This document shows positions 1 through 5,781 of a stretch of 6,436 nucleotides of DNA, piece by piece. Positions within the stretch are counted from its first letter, which is position 1. Each line of letters opens with the position of its first letter. The DNA is taken from assembly GCA_003514205.1 (NCBI GenBank), contig DORQ01000213.1:1-6436 (forward strand). The letters are read 5' to 3'. Position numbers and translations under genes: made by a program. This DNA comes from Acidimicrobiaceae bacterium (GTDB lineage Bacteria; Actinomycetota; Acidimicrobiia; Acidimicrobiales; Microtrichaceae). The notes below the pieces were generated by a model. The model was not told the DNA's origin. It did no database searches and worked only from the letters and a program-made list of their open reading frames with translations.

Positions 1-1268
1 TTCCTGGTCTTTGGTTGGTCGCCGCCCACCCTCGCGCTGAACTCCATTGCGACTGTCTTTGTGAGGTCGAGCGCCTCTACCTGATGCTGCGCGAAATAGG
101 CGACGTCTACTTGGTTTCCGATCGTCACGGTCCCTGACAGTGGCGTCAAATCGCCCAGCAGTAGCTTGAGCAAGGTGGACTTTCCAGCACCGTTCGGCCC
201 CACAAGTGAGAGCTTCTGTCCCCGTTCCACCACGAGATTCACGCCACTGAGAATCGGTATCCCGTCGTAGCCGACGGTGACGTCGTCGATCTCGACCACA
301 ACTCTGGAGCTCCGGCGAGGCTCCGGAAAGGAGAACTTTGCAACGATCGCCTTCTGGTCTGGAACTGCAATCTTCTCCAGCTTTTCAAGCGTCTTGATTC
401 TGCTCTGCACCTGGCGCGCTTTGGTTGCCTTGTAGCGGAATCGTTCGATGAACTGCTCAACCTTGTCCATCTCACGCTTCTGCTGCGCTGCTTGGGCTAA
501 CACCGAAGCAAGCCGCTCCTCGCGCTGCACCACAAACTCAGCAAACCCGCCTACGTATTCGGTTGCAGTACCGCCTGCGACCTCAACGACACGCTCAGCG
601 ACGGCATCGATGAAGTCGCGATCGTGGCTCACAAAGAGAATCGCTCCCGGATAGTTGGCGAGTTGATTCTCGAGCCAGGAAATCGAGTCGGTATCAAGGT
701 GGTTGGTTGGTTCGTCAAGCACGAGAACATCTGGCTTCGCGAGCATCAGTCGTGCGAGTGCGGCCCGCATTTGCCAACCGCCAGAGAGCTCCGAAAACGG
801 TCGATCGGCATCGCTTTCGCGGAATCCCAATCCCGCGAGAATCTTGCGGGCATCTGATTCAAGCGAGTATCCGCCGAGCTGTTCGTACCGCGATTGCAGC
901 TCGCCGTACTGGTTCAACACTCGATCGTGTTCCGCTCCAGTGGTGGTTGCAATATCGGCCATGAGTTGGTCGAGTTTCACACCGATCGAGCGAATATGGT
1001 CCGCTCCCGACATCACCTCATCAAGCACCGTGCCGGCATGGGATTCGGTCAATTCCTGCGGAAGGTAGCCAACGCGAAGGTCTTTCGGTCGGTGAACTTC
1101 ACCGGCGTCAGCGAACTGCACGCCAACCACAATTTCGAGCAGCGTGGTCTTGCCAACACCGTTGCCGCCAATGAGCGCGATCCTTCGTCCCGGCAGCAGT
1201 CGAAAGGTGACTTCTCGGAACAGCGTTCTCGGCCCATGGGCCTTGGTGAGGCCAGCAACAGTAATCAT
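1..1268 (-). CDS. ABC-F family ATP-binding protein (C-terminus cut by window edge)
   Basis: This is a soluble tandem ATPase of the ABC-F family, whose members bind the ribosome and modulate translation rather than transport. I translated it from ATG at 1268 and found 422 residues open to the window edge. Domain 1 has Walker A GGNGVGKTT (34-42), signature LSGGW (161-165), Walker B VLVLDEPTNHLD (181-192) and the H-loop SHDRDF (214-219). The linker (about 226-320) is charged and helical, with RFRYKATKARQVQSR at 277-291, as in YheS/Uup-like members. Domain 2 begins near 325 with Walker A GPNGAGKST (357-365). Its signature and Walker B are expected in the missing 110 or so residues. No transmembrane helices are seen. 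It starts 12 bp after the ATP-grasp stop and lacks a strong Shine-Dalgarno, so coupled translation is likely. The short linker argues against an antibiotic-resistance ABC-F, but this is not decisive. Confidence 0.95.
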   Translation of the reverse strand, partial: MITVAGLTKAHGPRTLFREVTFRLLPGRRIALIGGNGVGKTTLLEIVVGVQFADAGEVHRPKDLRVGYLPQELTESHAGTVLDEVMSGADHIRSIGVKLDQLMADIATTTGAEHDRVLNQYGELQSRYEQLGGYSLESDARKILAGLGFRESDADRPFSELSGGWQMRAALARLMLAKPDVLVLDEPTNHLDTDSISWLENQLANYPGAILFVSHDRDFIDAVAERVVEVAGGTATEYVGGFAEFVVQREERLASVLAQAAQQKREMDKVEQFIERFRYKATKARQVQSRIKTLEKLEKIAVPDQKAIVAKFSFPEPRRSSRVVVEIDDVTVGYDGIPILSGVNLVVERGQKLSLVGPNGAGKSTLLKLLLGDLTPLSGTVTIGNQVDVAYFAQHQVEALDLTKTVAMEFSARVGGDQPKTR

Positions 1269-1280
1269 GAGCTGAGGACT

Positions 1281-2372
1281 CTAATTGTTGGAGCGAGAAT
1301 TCCCGATTCCCCAAGCCTTGACAACAAGCTCATGCAGCTCAAACACCAGGCTCACGAAGGCTCGGGCGAATGAATCATCACCGACCAGTCGGGCCTTGAA
1401 ATCCGCATACGGCTGTCCGTCCAGGGAAGCGGGTGGGGCAGGATTTGGGGTATACGCCGGGCTGACCTCAAGGAAATACGGCTCATTCGTCAAGTCGTCG
1501 CCGTCCCAGCAGATGTCGAACGCGCCATTTCGCATCCCCATGGCCTCCATGGCGCCCGTAATGGTTCCGCGCCATTGCTCGGGGAAGGTGACGAAGTCCA
1601 CCTGGCTTCCTCGCCGAGTGGTCGTTGGCATCCAGGTATCGGTGGTGTTGATTCGGAAGTAGTGATGGACCACCTCGCCGCCGATGACAGTGGCCCGGAG
1701 ATCGCGACGCATGTCAAGAATCTCCTGCACGATCAGCACCTTCTGACCGGTGGATTCGAGACGAGTTCGCAAGGCTTCCAGTTCAGCGAATGAGTCGACG
1801 GTGTGCAGGCCTGCAGAGTTGCAGCTGTGCGGCTCCTTGACCAGCAATGGGAACGCCAGACCGGCGGCTGCGATCAGCGGTTCAGCCGCCTCGCCGCGCT
1901 CCAGCAGGACCGTCTTGGGTGCATGAATCCCGAGTGCATCGAATTGCCGATGCATGAACGCCTTGTTTTCCCAATACTCAGCCTCGTCGGCCGAGGGATA
2001 CAGCGTGTTGCCCTGCGATTCCAGCTCCCGCAGTGCCGCCACGAGACCAGCCGAGTAGTTCACAACACCGGCGGGGTTGAATCGGTCGATGGAGTAGATG
2101 ATGGTGGAATTGGTGACTGGTCCTATGGAGGGACCGCTCACAATTCGAAACTTGATCCCCGCGTCGGCCACGGCCGCCAGGAGGGCAACGTCTTTCAGTA
2201 TCGAGTCGCCCGTGGCAAGAAACTTCAGCCAGGAATCAGGGTATCTGTGATGCAACCACACAATGGTGTCGCTGTTGCGATCAATCTGCCGAAGGATTCT
2301 GCGATACGGCGTTTGACGCAGAATTTCCATGAAGAGCGACGAGCGCTTTTTGATTTTCGACGCGACAGACAT
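1281..2372 (-). CDS. ATP-grasp domain enzyme (RimK / D-Ala-D-Ala ligase-like carboxylate-amine ligase)
   Basis: This is a 363-residue ATP-grasp protein. The family activates a carboxylate as an acyl phosphate and couples it to an amine or thiol in the cytosol. Residues 1-130 form the pre-ATP region. The ATP-grasp fold begins at YWENKAFMHRQF (133-144), where K137 is the first ATP-binding Lys, followed by a LGIHAPKT turn. LLVKEP (176-181) carries the second Lys, K179. IVQEIL (214-219) is the adenine hinge. DLRATVIGGEV (224-234) is the core strand pair. FDICWD (285-290) and LEVS (301-304) hold the metal-binding acids D286 and E302. In most relatives the last motif reads E-x-N; here the Asn is Ser304. 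The ATG sits 3 bp after the HAD stop, with a good Shine-Dalgarno-like GGAAGAG inside the upstream gene, so the two are probably co-translated. The substrate is unknown; an ITPK-like or peptide-ligase role cannot be separated by sequence alone. Confidence 0.88.
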   Translation of the reverse strand: MSVASKIKKRSSLFMEILRQTPYRRILRQIDRNSDTIVWLHHRYPDSWLKFLATGDSILKDVALLAAVADAGIKFRIVSGPSIGPVTNSTIIYSIDRFNPAGVVNYSAGLVAALRELESQGNTLYPSADEAEYWENKAFMHRQFDALGIHAPKTVLLERGEAAEPLIAAAGLAFPLLVKEPHSCNSAGLHTVDSFAELEALRTRLESTGQKVLIVQEILDMRRDLRATVIGGEVVHHYFRINTTDTWMPTTTRRGSQVDFVTFPEQWRGTITGAMEAMGMRNGAFDICWDGDDLTNEPYFLEVSPAYTPNPAPPASLDGQPYADFKARLVGDDSFARAFVSLVFELHELVVKAWGIGNSRSNN

Positions 2373-2375
2373 TGC

Positions 2376-2927
2376 CTACTCTTCCGATCCTCGTGCGGCG
2401 TCCACCGTATCGCTAATCGCCTGGAAATCGTGAAAGGCAATGGGCATGGCCCTGACTTGGTCAATGAGTTCCTGGTAGAACTGCACTTCGCCGTGCTCGT
2501 GACCGAAGCTCAGGTCGTCCCAGTATTCAACGGGGCCGAGAGCGGCAAGCGAACCGAGCGGTTTGAGTTTGTCGGCTGCCGTTGGAACCAGCATCAGAGA
2601 GTGCATCCGAACTGGATAGCCCTGCCGACGCAGCCACGTCCAGGTAACGGGCGCCTGCCAGAGAAAACGGTGTGACAGGTACACCACCGGCCGATCGCCA
2701 GCACGCCCCACCGTTGCAGCGTGCATCCCTGGGAGGGGCTCCAAACGCGCCAATCGATCCTTGGGATCAACTCCTGGGAGGAGCGAGGGCCACGTATCTG
2801 CGAGTGTGTTGTCGATATCGAGAACGAGGACACCAGCGCTACCCACCCGACGGGCCAACAGACGAACTTGCACGCCCACCATCAGGAGCGAGAGACGCCC
2901 CAGTGCCACACGTAGAGTCCTCTTCAT
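2376..2927 (-). CDS. HAD-superfamily phosphatase-like hydrolase
   Basis: This is a 183-residue HAD-fold protein, a family that mostly hydrolyses phosphomonoesters through an Asp-phosphate intermediate. All four motifs are visible: motif I DIDNT (37-41; nucleophile D37, acid/base D39), motif II in YLSHR (83-87; S85), motif III Lys in ADKLK (K120 or K122), and motif IV WDDL (136-139; D137/D138). The region between motifs I and II is short, so there is at most a small cap, as in phosphatases acting on large or exposed substrates or the PNKP/LNS2-like group. The first 30 residues are basic and partly hydrophobic, but I do not call a signal peptide. An ATG at codon 16 is an alternative start. It lies 32 bp after the aminotransferase and 3 bp before the ATP-grasp gene, so it probably removes a phosphate within the same pathway. 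That role is an inference. Confidence 0.87.
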   Translation of the reverse strand: MKRTLRVALGRLSLLMVGVQVRLLARRVGSAGVLVLDIDNTLADTWPSLLPGVDPKDRLARLEPLPGMHAATVGRAGDRPVVYLSHRFLWQAPVTWTWLRRQGYPVRMHSLMLVPTAADKLKPLGSLAALGPVEYWDDLSFGHEHGEVQFYQELIDQVRAMPIAFHDFQAISDTVDAARGSEE

Positions 2928-2959
2928 TCCAGCAGTCTGCCCATCATTTCGCCGAGCGG

Positions 2960-4165
2960 CTACTCAGCGCTACTGAGAACATCATTCAGCGCGTCGATGA
3001 TGAGCTGGTTTTCCCGAAGTCCCCGCGAAGCAATTCTGAGGAAGTGCCCCTCGAGGCCAACCTTGTCGCTGCAGGTTCGGACATAGACACCGTGTCGAAC
3101 CAGCATGTGTTGCATGAGGTCGTCAGCAGAGACACCGTCGAGAATCTCCACCAGCGCGAAGTTGGCCATCGACGGATAGGTCTTGATTCCAGGAACCTTC
3201 TCCAGCTGTCGATAGAAGAGCTGGGTTTCGAGAATGTACTGCTTGCGAACAATGTCGTACTTCTGCAGGAAATCCTCCCGGCAATACAACCGGAAGAAAT
3301 ACTCAGCAAGCCCATTCGAGTTCCAGAGATATCCACTCGCAAGCAGCTGCTTGATCCGGTCAGGCGACATCACTGCATACCCTGCGCGAATTCCAGCGAT
3401 TCCGAAGTCCTTGGACATGGATTTCACCACAACCAGATTTGGGTACCTCTGGCATTCCCCAATGATGGAGCGAATGTCGAGATTGAGGTCCTCGAATGCG
3501 AAGTGAATGAAGCTCTCGTCCACGATCGCCGTCACATGTTCGGGGAGCCCTGCGAGGATCGCTTGGATATCGTCGAAGGGGATGTAGGAGCCGTCAGGGT
3601 TGTTGGGATTGATGAGCGTCACCACATCCGGTTGAAGCTCGCGCACTGCCGCGAGGTACTCCTCAGGATCGAGCCTGAACTCGCGCTCCTTCTCTAAGTG
3701 GAAGTACACAACCTCCGCATGCCCTGCCGCGAACTCGTAGTACGAGGAGAAGGTCGGGAGGGTGACCATGATGCGTGTGGAGGCATAGGAGTGGATCACC
3801 GCTTGGATGATCTCAATGGCACCATTGCCCACAAAGACCGATTCGGTGTCGATGCCCAGGTGCCCAGCAATGTAGGCAGCGATCACCTGATTCTGCGAGG
3901 GGTAGAACTCCAAAACGTCGCGAATTGCACCCGTATCGAGCAACTCCGCTTTGAGGTAGTCGAGGAACAGCTGCGTCGCGTAGGGGTTCGAGATAAAGCA
4001 GGCATCCACCGTGATCTCGAGATCGGGCAATTCCTCGCGGATGGTCAACAAGCTCGGGGAATGGCTTCCTGCGGCCGCCTTAAGCGCGACAAGCTGAGCT
4101 GCCAATGGGGCTTCTTGATCTGTAAAGGCACGGAGCGCCACATCTTCTCCTTCAAGCACGAACAC
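2960..4165 (-). CDS. PLP-dependent aminotransferase, class I/II (HisC-like fold-type I)
   Basis: This 401-residue cytosolic enzyme transfers an amino group using pyridoxal phosphate. It shows VFVGNGAIE (110-118; phosphate-cup region), NPNNPDG (186-192; the Asn contacting the cofactor ring), VDESF (215-219; D216 for the pyridine N), SMSKDFGIAGIRAGY (249-263; K252 forms the Schiff base, R260 nearby binds phosphate) and LRIASR (376-381; R377 for substrate carboxylate). All catalytic residues are present, so it looks active. It resembles histidinol-phosphate aminotransferase and threonine-phosphate decarboxylase-like enzymes, but nothing in the window points to histidine or cobalamin synthesis. 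The N-terminal 50 residues before the usual fold start are an extension. The start is GTG at 4165: an in-frame TGA lies four codons upstream and no ATG is available near the N-terminus. No good Shine-Dalgarno is seen. It heads the four-gene run. A Thr-phosphate decarboxylase or another PLP activity remains possible. Confidence 0.9.
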   Translation of the reverse strand: MFVLEGEDVALRAFTDQEAPLAAQLVALKAAAGSHSPSLLTIREELPDLEITVDACFISNPYATQLFLDYLKAELLDTGAIRDVLEFYPSQNQVIAAYIAGHLGIDTESVFVGNGAIEIIQAVIHSYASTRIMVTLPTFSSYYEFAAGHAEVVYFHLEKEREFRLDPEEYLAAVRELQPDVVTLINPNNPDGSYIPFDDIQAILAGLPEHVTAIVDESFIHFAFEDLNLDIRSIIGECQRYPNLVVVKSMSKDFGIAGIRAGYAVMSPDRIKQLLASGYLWNSNGLAEYFFRLYCREDFLQKYDIVRKQYILETQLFYRQLEKVPGIKTYPSMANFALVEILDGVSADDLMQHMLVRHGVYVRTCSDKVGLEGHFLRIASRGLRENQLIIDALNDVLSSAE

Positions 4166-4215
4166 CAGGGTTGCGCGTCATCACACTACTGACCACTACT
4201 GATGAACCAATCGGC
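4166..4215 (-). promoter_or_regulatory. Possible promoter/operator upstream of the aminotransferase operon
   Basis: Read on the minus strand, TTGGTT is followed after 16 bases by TAGTGT, a weak match to a sigma-70-type promoter. It would place the transcript start about ten bases before the GTG at 4165, leaving almost no leader, which fits the missing Shine-Dalgarno. The plus strand carries CACTACTG twice (4184-4191 and 4194-4201), a 10-bp spaced direct repeat overlapping the proposed hexamers, as an operator might. Both are short and may be chance. Confidence 0.2.
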
Positions 4216-4264
4216 AACGAAACCAATCCTTCAAGCGGGACTGCTGCAGATTTGCCAATGATCT

Positions 4265-4281
4265 CCGGCGAATGACGCCGG
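4265..4281 (-). terminator. GC-rich hairpin, possible terminator
   Basis: CCGGCG (4265-4270) and CGCCGG (4276-4281) form a perfect six-base-pair stem with a five-base AATGA loop. It lies between the end of the tiny membrane ORF (4306) and the aminotransferase start (4165), where a transcript from the accessory region could end. There is no T-run on the minus-strand side; the plus strand has a short CCTTTTC just after it. A chance palindrome in GC-rich DNA is a fair alternative. Confidence 0.3.
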
Positions 4282-4305
4282 TGCCTTTTCGAAGAAAAGT
4301 GGCAA

Positions 4306-4434
4306 TCACCAGCCCCCGCTAGCTGCTGCTGTGTTGAAACGCTCACTCAAACGATAGCCCTCGTAGCTCACTCCAACACTGACGATCGCCATGATTGTGC
4401 TGGCCGCAGCCCCGGTTAAGGCCAACACGGTCAC
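4306..4434 (-). CDS. Tiny single-helix membrane ORF containing repeat copy A (possible gene fragment)
   Basis: This is an open frame of 42 residues if started at GTG 4434, or 28 residues from ATG 4392. The frame is open back to a TGA at 4459-4461. Residues 1-23, from VTVLALTG to SVGVS, are hydrophobic and would form one membrane helix with the tail outside or inside unknown. The rest, YEGYRLSERFNTAAASGGW, is encoded largely by repeat copy A. AGGGGA lies about ten bases upstream of the GTG. The same GYRLSERFNTAAA peptide is read, in frame, from copy B at 5740-5781, there followed by a longer tail. It may be the 5' half of a gene whose 3' half survives near 5615, or simply a relic. I do not recognise a family. 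Confidence 0.35.
   Translation of the reverse strand: MTVLALTGAAASTIMAIVSVGVSYEGYRLSERFNTAAASGGW
4311..4361 (-). repeat. Direct repeat copy A (42 bp exact core, 4320-4361)
   Basis: Bases 4320-4361 are identical to 5740-5781. Extending to 4311 (5731 in the other copy) adds ten bases with two mismatches, and weaker similarity continues a few bases further on both sides. The core encodes GYRLSERFNTAAA on the minus strand. The two copies are in the same orientation, 1420 bp apart. The repeat is too long for a target-site duplication and the blurred edges suggest divergence of paralogous sequence. Confidence 0.95.
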
Positions 4435-4499
4435 CCTCAGAATTCCCCTGAGAGCGAATCAGAAGACTTCGCCAAATGAGGCCACCCTTCGGATTGGCC

Positions 4500-4881
4500 T
4501 TATTGCTTGGTGTTCGCTTGCTTGGACCGAAGTCGCGCTCGGGTCCAATGACCATCGACCTTCTGGTAGTAGTCGTACCACCCGGGCAGGCGCCGAAGCG
4601 GGAACCGCCTAATCAGCGACCGACGACACTTCGTCCACGTCCCATCAGCAAGCCGAACTGGAAGGAACGCCACGAACAAGATTGAGAGTGACACCATAAC
4701 TAGGAAGCAAACAGCGCCACTTATCCAGGGGCCACTCCCGGAACGTAAATCTCGAGAAGAGGGCAAATACCCGACCCAGCAATATCCAGTAGCCCAGGGT
4801 CACCGAAACGATGACGGCAACGATCGGAGATCTCACTTCGTGCAGCGAAAAGGCATCATCCATCCCAACACTTCTTTCCAT
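4500..4881 (-). pseudogene. Two-helix membrane protein gene with apparent frameshift (possible former RHS-immunity position)
   Basis: Two overlapping minus-strand frames seem to make one protein. Frame A starts at ATG 4881 or 4863 (start MDDAFSLHEV) and gives a hydrophobic helix, SPIVAVIVSVTLGYWILLG, then FSRFTFREW. Around 4750-4725 the sensible reading moves to a second frame, which gives another helix, ISGAVCFLVMVSLSILFVAF, and a basic soluble tail with RRFPLRRLPGWYDYY, stopping at 4500. If left in frame A the protein would lose helix two and end at 4645 in an unremarkable tail. The combined product would be about 125 residues. Its start overlaps the last codons of the RHS remnant, the place where an immunity gene usually follows an RHS toxin tip. 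It could instead be two separate small ORFs, or a sequencing error. No family recognised. Confidence 0.5.
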
Positions 4882-5189
4882 TGTCCTGAGGGGATCCCTT
4901 TGAGTGGTCCGGTTGTTATGCGGGTTTCGTGGTCGAGGCCTCGCTGGGCGGTGCCGTGCCACCCGTAGTCAAGGTTCACCGCACGAGACACAATACGGTT
5001 GCTTGCGTCGCGAACGTAGGTGACCGTTGTTCCCGCAGCGGTTGAGGACACGTGACGGTTGGCGCCGTCGAACACCAACGTCTGGTTCCCGCTCGTGGTC
5101 ACGTTGCCGTGAGCGTCGAACACAAACCCTGCTGTGTACGGGTTCGTCCCAGCCGACATGTCAACTTTGCGTAAACGGTCAGCGAAGTC
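4833..5189 (-). pseudogene. RHS / YD-repeat core remnant with internal deletion
   Basis: RHS proteins are very large secreted or wall-associated shells that carry a C-terminal toxin in polymorphic toxin systems. Only about 115 codons remain. The frame shows FADRLRKVDMSAG, then FVFDAHGNVTTSGNQTLVFD, GANRH, TTVTYVRDASNRIVSR: typical actinobacterial YD-repeat text. At about 4974 this runs straight into LDYGWHGTAQRGLDHETRITT, which belongs to the end of the RHS core in the family; the usual intervening segment is gone. The closing core motif of the D-P-x-x-G-G-x-x-N-x-Y type is absent. After about 4911 the frame continues as GPLKGIPSGQWKEVLGW and stops at 4833 with no recognisable toxin. Upstream, the frame is closed by the TAG that ends the membrane gene at 5217. 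No full-length start exists, so it is not functional as RHS. Confidence 0.8.
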
Positions 5190-5216
5190 GCAACAGAACG
5201 AAGTTATTGCTGCGGC

Positions 5217-5618
5217 CTACCTTGAAGCGCCTGGTTCGACAAGGGACCCCTTCACGATCAACCCGTCGCGCCCGATCCGAGATTTGAAAACGGGCCGTCC
5301 ATCCTGCAGCACCAGCGTCCGAAGATACCTAGTGCGGCCGAGACGCTGACCTCGATCTCGCTCTATGGCTAGCCCTTCGGTGCTTACGAGCTTTGCAGAA
5401 GGCCTGCCAAATTCTCGGAGCGAACCATCCGAGATACGCACAGATGAGCGCAATCCTCGAGCCAATGGGGCGAACGCTCCTCCTATCCACATCGCCCACA
5501 AGAGCCGCGGAATACCCAGTGCCTCCGACCACATCCCCAACGCCAGAAAGGCCTCAATCAGGACCCACAACTCGACTGCCGCCCCATCGCGGCCCACTAG
5601 CAGGGTTCCGCCCCTCAC
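5217..5618 (-). CDS. Small membrane protein with soluble C-terminal domain (hypothetical)
   Basis: This is a frame of 133 residues starting at GTG 5618, which overlaps the TGA of the preceding fragment (GTGA overlap), a layout typical of translational coupling. Residues 14-32 (AVELWVLIEAFLALGMWSE) and about 36-54 (IPRLLWAMWIGGAFAPLAR) are likely membrane helices. The remaining 80 residues are soluble and strand-rich (SVRISDGSLREFGRP, KLVSTEGLAIERDRG, RTLVLQDGRPVFKSRIG), reminiscent of small bacterial PH-like domains, though I cannot confirm that. It lies between a short ORF and an RHS remnant, so an immunity-type role is conceivable by position only. No strong Shine-Dalgarno is visible. It may be intact, unlike its neighbours. 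Confidence 0.55.
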   Translation of the reverse strand: MRGGTLLVGRDGAAVELWVLIEAFLALGMWSEALGIPRLLWAMWIGGAFAPLARGLRSSVRISDGSLREFGRPSAKLVSTEGLAIERDRGQRLGRTRYLRTLVLQDGRPVFKSRIGRDGLIVKGSLVEPGASR

Positions 5619-5781
5619 TTCAGGCAGTTCTTGTTACTTGACGATCTAACGTTGATATGGTCCGCAAAGTAGTGGAACGGATTGTAAGCGTTCATCAGGG
5701 TATCTTGCACTCCCACCCGGTAGGACAAGCAGCCGCCGTTAGCTGCTGCTGTGTTGAAACGCTCACTCAAACGATAGCCCT
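5615..5781 (-). pseudogene. 3' fragment of unknown ORF carrying repeat copy B
   Basis: From the repeat onward the frame reads GYRLSERFNTAAANGG, then CLSYRVGVQDTLMNAYNPFHYF, ADHINVRSSSNKNCLK, and stops at 5615. The frame stays open upstream to 5944, but that part is the shadow of the transposase remnant and should not be trusted. An internal ATG (MNAYNPFHYF) could allow a 26-residue product. The overlap of its TGA with the GTG of the next gene suggests this end was once translated. Together with the tiny ORF at 4306-4434, which shares the GYRLSERFNTAAA peptide preceded by a membrane helix, it could be one broken or duplicated small-protein gene. Function unknown. Confidence 0.35.
5731..5781 (-). 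repeat. Direct repeat copy B (42 bp exact core, 5740-5781)
   Basis: This is the partner of the repeat at 4311-4361, with an exact match over 5740-5781. On the high-coordinate side it abuts the transposase remnant; on the low side it continues into the 3' ORF fragment. The frame encoding GYRLSERFNTAAA is open in both copies, and differences just beyond the core include AGC/AAC and GGG/GGC. Confidence 0.95.

Noticed and set aside
894..1373. 159-codon plus-strand frame and several shorter ones within 239-1373
   Set aside because: The minus strand reads as a continuous ABC-F protein with all expected motifs across this stretch.
1803..2675. 290-codon plus-strand open frame opposite the ATP-grasp and HAD genes
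   Set aside because: Antisense shadow in GC-rich DNA; the minus-strand frames carry the ATP-grasp and HAD motifs and are tightly spaced.
2672..3697. 341-codon plus-strand open frame opposite the aminotransferase and HAD genes
   Set aside because: It is the antisense shadow of two genes with clear catalytic motifs; its own translation has no recognisable domain and spans the junction between them.
4152..4346. 64-codon minus-strand frame crossing the operon's upstream region
   Set aside because: It overlaps the aminotransferase start in another frame, has a repetitive composition from the CACTACTG pair, and reads through the hairpin; it is unlikely to be a gene.
4320..5781. CRISPR array or composite transposon ends
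   Set aside because: There are only two repeat copies, far apart, in direct orientation and coding in the same frame, with no regular spacers, no inverted termini and no cas genes.
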